Positions 1 to 5,964 of a stretch of 10,290 nt of DNA are shown here, in pieces. The stretch comes from Nitrososphaerales archaeon TH5896 (GTDB lineage Archaea; Thermoproteota; Nitrososphaeria; Nitrososphaerales; Nitrososphaeraceae): the NCBI GenBank assembly GCA_014523625.1, contig JAATVP010000218.1, positions 1-10,290 of the forward strand. Direction: 5' to 3'. The notes under the pieces were generated by a model. That model saw only the letters and a list, made by a program, of their open reading frames with translations. It did not search any database and had not been told where the DNA came from. The translations under genes and the position numbers were made by a program. Numbering within the stretch: the stretch's first letter is position 1; every line of letters begins with the position of its first letter.

Positions 1-87
1 TCATTGGTATTTCATATTATCTATGGTTCGCTGTTGGGATTTATGGCTGGGCGGATGAATGAATTAGGGTCCTTTCTGAAGAAATAG
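1..87 (+). CDS. C-terminal fragment of a membrane protein
   Basis: Frame 1 is open from the first base to a TAG at 85-87 and encodes 28 residues. They include a hydrophobic, glycine-containing stretch (HIIYGSLLGFMAGRM) followed by a polar tail ending in two lysines. This looks like a last transmembrane helix with a short charged tail, as at the end of a small multi-spanning membrane protein. The rest of the gene lies outside the window, so the family cannot be named. The alternative is a chance open frame at the window edge, but hydrophobic helix plus charged end is what a real C-terminus would show. Confidence 0.5.
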   Translation, partial: SLVFHIIYGSLLGFMAGRMNELGSFLKK

Positions 88-192
88 ACATGCATCGAGC
101 TACCTTTTCACGAGACCGCGAGCACACATTGGCGAGTTTAGATTAACAATAGCACCGTCATTGTCAACGATGCATTGGACATCCTATTAGCT

Positions 193-211
193 GAATAAGA
201 AATGCTTATTC
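193..211 (+). terminator. Small perfect stem-loop downstream of the truncated membrane gene
   Basis: A perfect 7-bp stem (GAATAAG / CTTATTC) with a 5-base loop lies about 105 bases after the stop at 87. It is followed by an AT-rich stretch but not by a clear T run. It may mark the 3' end of the upstream transcript, but an AT-rich hairpin of this size can arise by chance. Confidence 0.2.
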
Positions 212-335
212 TTAATTATGTAGTTAGATTTATGACTTAATCAATTTTCAATCGGTTTGCTGTTTGTATAAAAATCGAATTATGTTGGCATTGGTGTAGA
301 TTGATTGTCATATCATGCCCGATAATGTAGGTAGA

Positions 336-342
336 TTAAATA
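336..342 (+). promoter_or_regulatory. TATA box for the 366-1088 gene
   Basis: TTAAATA is centred 27 bases before the ATG at 366, the spacing expected when transcription starts at the start codon itself (leaderless mRNA). No Shine-Dalgarno-like sequence is needed or seen. The box agrees with others in the window. Confidence 0.5.
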
Positions 343-365
343 ACATAAATTACTAGTAATCAGGA

Positions 366-1088
366 ATGCACTACTGGGTGGGATCACATTGTCTGGTCAC
401 GGAAGGCGAGAAGAGTAATCCAAGGAAGACTAGATCCTTCTTCCCTTTGGGAGTGATATCTGTCTCAGACAGACTTACAATCGCTACGGAGATGGTGAAT
501 AACATTCCCGACAAGTCATGGATGCTCTATCTCTTAGAAATTTTTAACATGCAAGACATCGCATTGGAATTGAACCTCATCTGCCAATTCGATGGTCAGG
601 ACTATTTTGAAGCAATATTTCGAGGAGTTAATCAGTACAGGTTTTCACAGGTTCTTCCAATTATTGGGCATACCTACAATCGCCAGATATTTCTTGATTC
701 TCAGAAACAAACAATCAGATATGTGTTGACGGATAAAGACAATGGACAATATGAAATTTACGACCTCTCTGTGAAGAATGTCGTCGGTTTTAATTTTCGA
801 GGCTCAAGACAATTTACAGGGATAGAATGGTGGAATAAAATGAAGAATTCACCGTATCCAATAAAGTACGAAGTAGAGTTTTCTCAGTTACTGTTTGGAC
901 TTAATGATAATTCCTCCGACGAATATTCAACTACCTTTTATCCTTATAGCGCCTTGCTGCCTAATGACGATGGTTCAAGGACTTCATACCCCGTTTCGAT
1001 GCAGAACCTGAAAATCAAAGATGATGGGTGTATATCATACCATATTACTTCTGGTAGATGCAGTTCTGGCATGCAATACGGCTGCTGA
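366..1088 (+). CDS. Unrecognised 240-residue protein
   Basis: I do not recognise the family. The product is 240 residues, soluble-looking, with no signal peptide or transmembrane helix. It is rich in aromatic residues and alternating hydrophobic/polar stretches, suggesting a mainly beta fold. Notable segments are GIEWWNKMKNSPYPIKYEVE near residues 151-170, and a Tyr/Pro/Ser-rich part (FYPYSALLPNDDGS) near 190-205. The last 20 residues contain several glycines and cysteines and end in Cys. An in-frame stop at 357-359 makes the ATG at 366 the first possible start, and a TATA box 27 bases upstream supports leaderless expression from it. It converges on the rlmE-like gene with a gap of about 40 bases. 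Sustained length and natural composition make it a real gene; the function is unknown. Confidence 0.7.
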   Translation: MHYWVGSHCLVTEGEKSNPRKTRSFFPLGVISVSDRLTIATEMVNNIPDKSWMLYLLEIFNMQDIALELNLICQFDGQDYFEAIFRGVNQYRFSQVLPIIGHTYNRQIFLDSQKQTIRYVLTDKDNGQYEIYDLSVKNVVGFNFRGSRQFTGIEWWNKMKNSPYPIKYEVEFSQLLFGLNDNSSDEYSTTFYPYSALLPNDDGSRTSYPVSMQNLKIKDDGCISYHITSGRCSSGMQYGC

Positions 1089-1130
1089 TGTTATCATGAT
1101 GGTGTCCTTTCGAATCGAACTATACCCACT

Positions 1131-1730
1131 TTACTCCTTAAAGCCAAGACATACTACGTAAAGCTCGCTGCTTTCCTGTCTGCTGGCGGGAGGCTTGCTA
1201 AGCTTTACTAAGGTAAATTGTTCTACGAGTTCGTCCATAAAGGATTGTGTTGAAGCACCCTGAAAAATCTTGTAAACAGCATTTCCTCCACTTTCGAGGA
1301 TTTTATTAGAGGCATGCAAGGCATGCTTTGTAAGAGAAATTTGTCTTTCATGATCAATTTCCCAAATTCCACTTACGTTAGGTGACATGTCACTAAGCAC
1401 AACGTCAAATTTGTCACCAGGACCGATGGTTTGGAGAAGAATTTGAGGTAGTTGCGGATCTTCTATACTTCCCTTGATAAATTTTGTGCCAGGCAATGGA
1501 CTTATATCCTTTAGATCCAGTCCTAAAACAAAACCAGATTGACCAACTAATTGACTTACCACCTGAATCCATCCCCCTGGTGCACAACCAAATTCAACCA
1601 CTCTATCAGATTTCTTGATTATTTTGTAAGACTTGTTGAGCTGAAGGAGTTTGAAGGCAGCCCTACTACGATATCCTTTCTGTTTTGCTAACTTCCTATA
1701 CTGATCTTTTCTAGCTTGGGTCAGCCTCAT
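1131..1730 (-). CDS. rlmE: 23S rRNA 2'-O-ribose methyltransferase, RlmE/FtsJ family
   Basis: The 199-residue product is a complete RrmJ/FtsJ-type SAM-dependent methyltransferase. The family methylates the 2'-OH of a uridine in the A-loop of 23S rRNA (U2552 in E. coli), acting on the assembling large subunit. Visible parts are the N-terminal RSRAAFKL segment with the catalytic Lys27; the SAM-binding motif EFGCAPGGW (46-54); the acidic motif LGLDLKD (69-75); SDMSP (113-117) with Asp114; YKIFQG (153-158) with Lys154; and SSELYVV (187-193) with Glu189. These give the family's full K-D-K-E catalytic tetrad, and the length matches stand-alone RlmE proteins. The ATG at 1728-1730 follows an in-frame stop 15 bases upstream. 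It is convergent with the unknown gene at 366-1088 and on the same strand as aIF1A, but the 400-base gap argues against an operon. Family assignment is firm; the exact archaeal target nucleotide is inferred. Confidence 0.95.
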   Translation of the reverse strand: MRLTQARKDQYRKLAKQKGYRSRAAFKLLQLNKSYKIIKKSDRVVEFGCAPGGWIQVVSQLVGQSGFVLGLDLKDISPLPGTKFIKGSIEDPQLPQILLQTIGPGDKFDVVLSDMSPNVSGIWEIDHERQISLTKHALHASNKILESGGNAVYKIFQGASTQSFMDELVEQFTLVKLSKPPASRQESSELYVVCLGFKE

Positions 1731-2113
1731 TATGTTATAAGATTAAGGAATCAAAGCACATACAAGAATATAATTGATGCTATCCTCATATTGTAAAAAC
1801 ATGATGATATGTCGTACTCTTGAAGTAACTAAAAGTATTTGTCTGCTTAGCTCGATAAATTGGTTCGTGCAACGGTAAACTTAGTAATCCGTAGTAAATT
1901 GCTACAACGTAGATTCAAAACTGAAGTAATTGTACCTAGGTAAATCACTTTACGTGAATGTGTTAATCTAACGAAACCAATTTAAAATCTTGTACAGAAA
2001 TTTGGGAGACAGATTTTCGCCAAACAGGTTTGAACAGCTTGAAAGAAAAGTGTATGCATCCTTTGCCGAGAAAATATATCAAAAATACACCATAATGAAT
2101 TAAGTGTTATTTT
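1731..2113. other. Intergenic stretch, no supported gene
   Basis: About 380 bases of AT-rich DNA lie between the rlmE start and the aIF1A 3' end. I found no tRNA, rRNA or C/D-box RNA. On the + strand there is a 37-codon open frame with a TTG start (1990-2103). Its C-terminal half could form an amphipathic helix, and a TTTAAAAT box lies at 1981-1988, too close to the TTG for normal promoter spacing. I regard it as unproven. Confidence 0.4.
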
Positions 2114-2131
2114 AAACAGATTATTCTGTTT
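2114..2131 (-). terminator. Stem-loop just after the aIF1A stop codon
   Basis: AAACAG / CTGTTT form a perfect 6-bp stem with a 6-base loop, five bases beyond the aIF1A stop. A second hairpin sits directly before it (2134-2153). The A/T-rich flank on the downstream side fits an archaeal 3' end, but there is no long T run. Confidence 0.3.
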
Positions 2132-2133
2132 TA

Positions 2134-2153
2134 ATCTCAAACGTTATTGAGAT
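2134..2153 (-). terminator. Stem-loop spanning the aIF1A stop codon
   Basis: ATCTCAA / TTGAGAT form a perfect 7-bp stem with a 6-base loop covering the last aIF1A codons and the TGA. Together with the adjacent 2114-2131 hairpin it makes two stem-loops separated by two bases at the end of the message, possibly a termination or 3'-stability structure. Confidence 0.3.
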
Positions 2154-2409
2154 AACCATCCTGCTGTAGTTTCTCCGCGTGTGCTCTAATATACCTCCAT
2201 ACTACGTCTGCTTTGGATGATTGAAAATCCCATGGAGCTACCAAAACAACATCATTTTCTCTAATCCACATCCTTCTCTTAATTTTTCCACTAATACGGC
2301 ATACCCTTACCTGTCCATCTGTGCACTTGACAACCACATTATCTCCCCCTACAAGCTTAATAACCCTGCCCAGCAATTGTCCATCCTGTGGGAGGACCAA
2401 TTCCTTCAA
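2137..2409 (-). CDS. eif1A: Translation initiation factor 1A (aIF1A)
   Basis: aIF1A is the archaeal homologue of eIF1A and bacterial IF1. It binds the A site of the small ribosomal subunit and helps initiator-tRNA and start-codon selection. The 90 residues counted here carry the whole S1/eIF1A OB-fold: GQLLGRVIKLVGGDNVVVKC (10-29), DGQVRVCRISGKIKRRMWI (31-49) and the signature VVLVAPWDFQ (54-63), followed by ADVVWRY (67-73) and a short C-terminal helix. The first canonical start codon in frame is TTG at 2407-2409. The frame stays open for 14 more codons, however, and the last 11 of these encode an N-terminal tail of the kind expected for this family (IGKRKVLSESH), so translation probably begins at the ATA at 2440-2442, giving 101 residues. 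The gene stands alone with a TATA box at 2478-2486. Identity is essentially certain; the start is not. Confidence 0.95.
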   Translation of the reverse strand: MKELVLPQDGQLLGRVIKLVGGDNVVVKCTDGQVRVCRISGKIKRRMWIRENDVVLVAPWDFQSSKADVVWRYIRAHAEKLQQDGYLNNV

Positions 2410-2442
2410 ATGTGATTCGCTCAGTACTTTCCTTTTGCCTAT
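2410..2442 (-). other. Probable true N-terminal extension of aIF1A, starting with ATA
   Basis: Eleven in-frame codons precede the TTG and read IGKRKVLSESH before KELVLP. A basic GKRK-type N-terminal tail is typical of archaeal and eukaryotic IF1A, where the tail reaches the decoding site. No ATG, GTG or TTG lies in frame before the stop at 2452-2454; the codon at the expected methionine is ATA. An AGGT seven bases before the ATA could act as a weak ribosome binding site. Confidence 0.55.
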
Positions 2443-2477
2443 TTCAAAGACCTACCAACATAACCCCAGCGAACATC

Positions 2478-2486
2478 TAATAAAAA
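2478..2486 (-). promoter_or_regulatory. TATA box for aIF1A
   Basis: Read on the minus strand the sequence is TTTTTATTA, a plausible archaeal TATA box. It predicts a transcript start near 2455-2460, which leaves a leader of about 14-18 bases before the ATA at 2442 but about 47 before the TTG at 2409. Confidence 0.4.
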
Positions 2487-3000
2487 CGTATCATTTGAGG
2501 AAAAATTACTTCAGATTTGGGATGAAAGTTGGTTATACAAAGAATTGCAGACTTTTACCTTCAATAAAAGATATCCTATTTTGGTAATAATACTGAGCTA
2601 ATTTATCTACGAAAAATAGTAATAACAGTGCACTGATTATATTGCTTCAACCTCATCTAAATAATGACTCACAAATTACTTTTGAAAGAAATCTCATGCT
2701 TTAGAAATGTGTATTCTAGGATTTCGTCCTACACCCTGAAGACCGTTGCAATTTATATCAGTCCACAGTCTGAATACCTATTCGGCTATAATCTGAATAT
2801 AAAGATCATAATCAGAAAAAAGGATGATCCGTTTTTCATATGCTTAGGGTAGTACTTCACCTTGTGAATCTCATTTTACGTAAAAATAATTCCTTAACTA
2901 TTTTCATGACCGTAGTGATATCAATATAAGAATCGTTACTACATATGATTCCTGGGCTTCCCTTGCTCCGCCTTGGCTGTAAAATGGTACCGTGAATTGG
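2487..3000. other. Long intergenic stretch with no firm gene
   Basis: About 510 bases upstream of aIF1A and downstream of the winged-helix gene. One 62-codon + strand ORF (2664-2852) has a TTATAT box about 25 bases before its ATG, but its residues are Ile/Lys/Tyr-rich and unrecognisable; I rate it as probably not coding. The stretch also holds a perfect 12-bp palindrome TTTTACGTAAAA (2874-2885) and a short GC-rich patch near 2946-2980. Confidence 0.4.
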
Positions 3001-3270
3001 TTAATCTTCTACCTTCATGTTGTCCATTGGGATCATTCTGTCCATACCACTATAAAGCTCCAGATACCTTTCGCCTTTATGAGTAATCTGATAAGTTTTT
3101 CGATCTTCATCATATTTCACAAGCCCGTTATCTAACAACTCCGTAAGATATTCCCTCAATTGATTGGTTGACAAATACGCCTTAAACATGATCTTCGTTT
3201 TACTCGTCCCTCTGCCTTGAGCAGCTTCCAGGATCATCGCAATAATATCATTTCTGGCCCTATTCTTCAC
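3001..3270 (-). CDS. Small winged-helix DNA-binding protein (ArnR1-like)
   Basis: The 89-residue product is a single winged helix-turn-helix domain of the ArnR1-like/HTH_45 type common in Thaumarchaeota and Sulfolobus viruses. Helix 1 is NDIIAMILEAAQG (8-20). Then come TKIMFKAYLSTNQLREYL (25-42), the recognition-helix region, and LLDNGLVKYDEDRKTYQITHKGERYLELY (45-73), which forms the wing and final helix. Such proteins usually dimerise and regulate transcription; the target here is unknown. The start is GTG (3268-3270), the first possible codon after an in-frame stop 12 bases upstream, and a TATA box lies about 32 bases before it. It is a paralogue of the 8282-8578 protein (same length and motifs, roughly 40% identity by eye). 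No other gene shares its transcript. Fold assignment is confident; function is inferred only from the fold. Confidence 0.85.
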   Translation of the reverse strand: MKNRARNDIIAMILEAAQGRGTSKTKIMFKAYLSTNQLREYLTELLDNGLVKYDEDRKTYQITHKGERYLELYSGMDRMIPMDNMKVED

Positions 3271-3296
3271 TGTAATTCCCTAGACTATATTCATGC

Positions 3297-3307
3297 AATA
3301 TATTTAT
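3297..3307 (-). promoter_or_regulatory. TATA box for the 3001-3270 regulator
   Basis: On the minus strand the sequence reads ATAAATATATT, centred about 32 bases before the GTG start. This implies a very short leader of about five bases. Confidence 0.4.
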
Positions 3308-3421
3308 GGAGGACTAATGCATCATCTAAAAATAAAATAGGTACAAATCCTACTATCAACTAATTAAAACATGGGAAACTAGAGATTATAACCTAAGATT
3401 TATTGCTTTATCGGTTTTGAT

Positions 3422-3732
3422 TTAATGATCGAGATTCGCCAATAAATTCTCTAGTATGGAATCCAGTAACGCAAGATCTGAATCTGTGTTCATAATTGTA
3501 AGGCGCTAAAGTTCTGCGGGTCTAATGTTTGCATACTCTAATTTATCTTGAACTAATACTGGAGCATAAACTAAGATTTCTTGTCGCGAACAAACCGATC
3601 CATATTCTTTGAGCTTGAGAGCATAAATTTAGGAACAACAAACACACTTGATTTGAGAAATTCCTCAGATAAGAACAGATATAATAAAATTGTTTGATGA
3701 GATGTGCGGTAGTAAATAGTGTATTGTATATT
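3422..3732 (-). pseudogene. Possible decayed ORF (frameshift plus in-frame stop)
   Basis: On the minus strand a 53-codon open frame (3732 down to 3574) contains SEEFLKSSVFVVPKFMLSSS and ends at a TAG (3571-3573). A second frame, overlapping its end, encodes EILVYAPVLVQDKLEYANIR and ends at a TAG. It then continues in the same frame, four codons later, with ATG and a 23-residue acidic helical segment (MNTDSDLALLDSILENLLAN), finishing at TAA 3422-3424. Joined by one frameshift and one stop readthrough these give roughly 100 natural-looking residues, which is how a decayed gene appears. I recognise no family, the first frame has no good start codon, and AT-rich DNA yields such segments by chance. 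The terminal 3422-3493 mini-ORF could also be an independent microprotein. Confidence 0.22.
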
Positions 3733-3947
3733 TTATTTGTCAATTAATAGTGCAATAAGATCCGGATAGCGTAGACTTGAAACCGTTAAAATTTCCAATC
3801 CTAGTTACCTGATGACTAGCTACCGAAAAATCGTAAACTATTTGTCAGATAGCAACAATCTCTTCTTAATAATTTAGGATTTTCATGATGATATTTAGGT
3901 CCTAAGATTGGTAACTTTATCATGTATACATAATGGAAGAGGTAACC

Positions 3948-3953
3948 TATAAA
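3948..3953 (+). promoter_or_regulatory. TATA box for the 3979-4551 gene
   Basis: TATAAA is centred about 28 bases before the ATG at 3979 but only 16 before the ATG at 3967. The spacing favours leaderless translation from the second ATG. Confidence 0.45.
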
Positions 3954-3978
3954 TGACGATTAGTAGATGTTCTATTGC

Positions 3979-4551
3979 ATGCCACAGCCTCACTTTACAG
4001 ATGGAAATCTCATTATTCTTTTTGGCGTACATACTGAGAGCGAGGCAGCTGAAACCGTTCCAAATTATGTTGAAGAGAGAATAAGAGTCTGTGTTGATTT
4101 GTATCGTATTATTACGACTTCTAAGCCTGATCGTAATAATACGTTGGTATTAGTCATTGTGGACACCATCACTAGCTCGGCGATAAAAAAGATGCTAATT
4201 AATGGAGGAATTAGAGAAGATCTAATATTATTTGCAAACTCACCTAAGAGCGTCGAACAATCATTTGATTATGTGCTTAACTTCATAAAAAAGCTGGCGA
4301 ACCCTCCGTATATGTACTTCGTTGGATCCGTCTGGCATAAGGATACTTATGATTCAGCCGTTCTTTCGAAAATGAAAGGTTATCAGATAAGATTTGAAGG
4401 AGCTCCAGACCACAGACCAGTAGATAGGGTTTCAAAAGATAAGGAAATGAACACACCAACAAAAGGGATGGGATATTACAAAGACAAATTAAAGGATAAA
4501 GCCGTCGACATGGTTATAAACTACATATTTCCTGATGATAAGAATAAGTAG
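3979..4551 (+). CDS. Probable DUF218/YdcF-fold protein
   Basis: The 190-residue product (194 if the ATG at 3967 is used) has the order of elements seen in DUF218/YdcF-like Rossmann proteins. A first strand (DGNLIILFG, about 8-16) is followed by a helix with EERIRVCVDLYR (about 32-43). Then come a strand NTLVLVIVD, a helix SAIKKMLINGGI and a strand LILFANSP. A further helix SVEQSFDYVLNFIKK leads to a strand MYFVGSVWHKDTYDSAVLSK, matching the family's VTS-x-HM-xRA segment, and then a strand before PDHRP. The canonical glycine-rich GGG loop is not clear, so the match is remote. Known DUF218 members are often envelope-linked and of poorly defined biochemistry; no signal or membrane segment is present here. 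The C-terminus is strongly Lys/Asp rich. The kinase gene follows 68 bases later on the same strand and may be co-transcribed. The gene is real; the family call is tentative. Confidence 0.55.
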   Translation: MPQPHFTDGNLIILFGVHTESEAAETVPNYVEERIRVCVDLYRIITTSKPDRNNTLVLVIVDTITSSAIKKMLINGGIREDLILFANSPKSVEQSFDYVLNFIKKLANPPYMYFVGSVWHKDTYDSAVLSKMKGYQIRFEGAPDHRPVDRVSKDKEMNTPTKGMGYYKDKLKDKAVDMVINYIFPDDKNK

Positions 4552-4619
4552 AGTGTCGTCGCAACACCAATTTATTCTCGTTCGTCAGTTGCAACCTGAA
4601 CTGAATTGAATTTTCCAGA

Positions 4620-5153
4620 ATGTTTGATTTTGTCATTGCGATTGTGACGCCTATGATTGTCCTCTTTTGTGGATTGCCCGGAGTGGGCAAGAGTACGCTC
4701 GCAAGATCGGTGGCCTGCAGAACAGGGGCTAGCATATTATCTTCCGACAAGATACGGAAAGAGCTAATAAGATACCCTACTTATACAAGGGCTGAAGGGC
4801 GTTTAGTGTACGACATACTGATGTTATTGACTAAATATTTGACTGCCGCCGGGATCGACTGTATTCTTGACGCGACATTTAACAGAGAACGATCTAGAAT
4901 GGAAGTTGAAAATAAGCTCTGCTCAAACAATCTGCAGATGTATGTGATTGAATGCACCTGTCCAGAGGAAATTGTACTAGGGCGATTGAGAAATAGGAAA
5001 AATGACTTCTCTGATGCAGATTATTCAGTTTATTCTAAAATGAAGAGCATTTATGAACCTGTTCAAGGAAAGCATTTAGACATAGATACGAGCCTACCAT
5101 ATGAGGTAAACCTTCAAAAGGTTCTATCGTATGTATCTAAAGCAGTACAGTGA
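4620..5153 (+). CDS. P-loop kinase, AAA_33 / polynucleotide-kinase-like
   Basis: The 177-residue product begins with a hydrophobic strand leading straight into a Walker A motif, GLPGVGKST (18-26). SSDKIRKEL (41-49) places Asp43 where T4 polynucleotide kinase and zeta-toxin-like kinases hold the catalytic/substrate aspartate. ILDATFNRERSR (82-93) resembles the phosphoacceptor-binding DTNxNPERR segment of the same superfamily. RLRNRKND (122-129) supplies lid arginines. Length fits the single-domain AAA_33 kinases. The substrate cannot be told: nucleic-acid 5' ends, a nucleoside, a sugar or an aminoacyl-tRNA (PSTK-like) are all possible. The ATG at 4620 gives an 11-residue lead. The ATG at 4653, with GTGA seven bases before it, would start right before the P-loop strand as in most homologues (166 residues) and may be the true start. 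It probably belongs with the DUF218-like gene upstream. Confidence 0.8.
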   Translation: MFDFVIAIVTPMIVLFCGLPGVGKSTLARSVACRTGASILSSDKIRKELIRYPTYTRAEGRLVYDILMLLTKYLTAAGIDCILDATFNRERSRMEVENKLCSNNLQMYVIECTCPEEIVLGRLRNRKNDFSDADYSVYSKMKSIYEPVQGKHLDIDTSLPYEVNLQKVLSYVSKAVQ

Positions 5154-5202
5154 TAATTAAACTTCTAGGGATATACTTCATTACTGCCCCCAAGACAGAC
5201 TA

Positions 5203-5352
5203 GTGCATGATTTATTCCTTGACAATAAAACTAAGAGTAACCATGAAATGGTGCAGTGCATTGAATTCGAGATCACTAAATTCTTCTATGTGTTGTCACA
5301 ACGTGATGAGGGATTTTATTCTTATCCCAATAGTGGATATCTTAGTCATTGA
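5203..5352 (+). CDS. Candidate 49-residue small protein
   Basis: A GTG-started frame of 49 codons, open for a further 14 codons upstream, lies between the kinase and the PadR gene. The residues look natural: an acidic/polar start, an amphipathic helical middle (HEMVQCIEFEITKFFYVLSQ) and an aromatic end (EGFYSYPNSGYLSH). A GATATAC sequence about 30 bases before the GTG (5170-5176) could be its TATA box and would give a leaderless message. I recognise no family. It is too short to exclude chance, and no ATG starts it. Confidence 0.3.
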   Translation: MHDLFLDNKTKSNHEMVQCIEFEITKFFYVLSQRDEGFYSYPNSGYLSH

Positions 5353-5408
5353 TCTACAAACAAGTGATGAATCAACAGGTTAGTTGTGTGCAGTGAAGGG
5401 AGATAGCA

Positions 5409-5417
5409 CAAAAAGCG
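5409..5417 (-). terminator. Possible oligo-T terminator of the PadR gene
   Basis: On the minus strand a run of five T (CGCTTTTTG) follows the PadR stop by about 10-15 bases. Archaeal RNA polymerase often terminates at short T runs, so this is plausible but weak. Confidence 0.2.
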
Positions 5418-5427
5418 AGATTTGATT

Positions 5428-5931
5428 TTAGTCTACTTCGAGGTTTCTTTCTTTGAGTTCTTGATCGTCCAGTTTCTTTAGCTCAGAAACGAGGAATTCT
5501 CGATATTTTCCTTTTTCCTGTTCAGTCATTTTATCTAAGTTTGAGCTAAGAGCAGTTCCTATGGCCGAAGCTCTATCAATAAGATCCAGTGCCATGAATT
5601 TGCCTACATTTCCGAATCGGAGCATGACATCTAGCTGCTTTTGTATTATGTTATTTATCGACGCTACATCAGAAGCCATTTCTAATCCCTTCAAAGTTAT
5701 TCTGTACCTACCATTTTCTGCCTCTTCAATTAGGCCTTCTTCCAATAGCCTACCGAGCATCGGATAGATCAGACCAGGAGAAGGTCTCCACTTTCCATCG
5801 CTCTGGAGGACCGCCCTGTCAATAATTTCTTTTCCTGTCATCGGAGCATCCTTGAGTAAATTTAATACATAATGTCTCGAGAAACCACGAGGAATCGAGC
5901 TTCCTACCCTTGAGATCCAATTTGACAGCAT
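5428..5931 (-). CDS. PadR-family transcriptional regulator
   Basis: The 167-residue protein has the PadR architecture. The N-terminal winged helix-turn-helix runs over about residues 15-82: RGFSRHYVLNLLKDAPMTGKE, then WRPSPGLIYPMLGRLLEEGL (48-67), the diagnostic PadR recognition helix, and a wing GRYRITLKG. A C-terminal helical region (about 85-167), rich in Lys/Glu and probably coiled-coil, would form the dimer. PadR proteins usually repress their own promoter or a neighbouring gene in response to a small ligand or stress; the ligand cannot be inferred. The ATG (5929-5931) lies about 29 bases after a TATA box, so the message is probably leaderless. A near-perfect palindrome overlaps the start codon and is a good candidate operator. 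The divergent neighbour at 6262 is an obvious candidate target. Confidence 0.9.
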   Translation of the reverse strand: MLSNWISRVGSSIPRGFSRHYVLNLLKDAPMTGKEIIDRAVLQSDGKWRPSPGLIYPMLGRLLEEGLIEEAENGRYRITLKGLEMASDVASINNIIQKQLDVMLRFGNVGKFMALDLIDRASAIGTALSSNLDKMTEQEKGKYREFLVSELKKLDDQELKERNLEVD

Positions 5932-5945
5932 ATCACTAGTAATAT
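5930..5945. promoter_or_regulatory. Imperfect palindrome overlapping the PadR start, candidate operator
   Basis: ATATCACTAGTAATAT is a palindrome apart from one mismatched pair (14 of 16 positions). It lies between the TATA box and the start codon of the PadR gene and covers its first bases, where a bound dimer would block transcription initiation. Autoregulation is common in PadR proteins; here it is inferred from position and symmetry only. Confidence 0.4.
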
Positions 5946-5954
5946 CGCTGGAGA

Positions 5955-5964
5955 CATATTTAAG
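5955..5964 (-). promoter_or_regulatory. TATA box for the PadR gene
   Basis: CTTAAATATG on the minus strand is centred about 29 bases before the ATG, matching the leaderless spacing of other genes here. Confidence 0.5.

Larger units (their letters stand above)
3308..3966. other. Long intergenic region with possible ORF remnants
   Basis: About 660 bases lie between two divergently oriented genes. No intact gene is convincing. The minus strand from about 3735 down to 3422 holds a chain of open segments in two frames that could be a decayed gene (separate entry). The remainder is AT-rich with no RNA gene seen. Confidence 0.4.

Noticed and set aside
1990..2103. 37-codon + strand ORF with a TTG start and helical residues
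   Set aside because: Short, non-ATG start, and the nearby TTTAAAAT box is at the wrong distance; kept only as a note in the intergenic entry.
2221..2587. Two + strand ORFs (64 and 88 codons) opposite and upstream of aIF1A
   Set aside because: They overlap the firmly identified aIF1A gene on the other strand or its promoter, and the residues show no family features.
2664..2852. 62-codon + strand ORF with a TATA-like box
   Set aside because: Ile/Lys/Tyr-rich sequence with no recognisable pattern; promoter-like AT sequences are common in this AT-rich gap. Not excluded, but not supported.
3543..3743. 66-codon minus-strand ORF
   Set aside because: Rich in Cys, Leu, Phe and Ser as expected of an out-of-frame reading; the other frame of the same strand looks more natural.
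5303..5369. Two GTGATGA sequences 60 bases apart, like C boxes of a C/D-box guide RNA
   Set aside because: No CTGA D or D' boxes at suitable distances, and no terminal stem. Other RTGATGA hits at 1801, 3885 and 9021 also lack D boxes.
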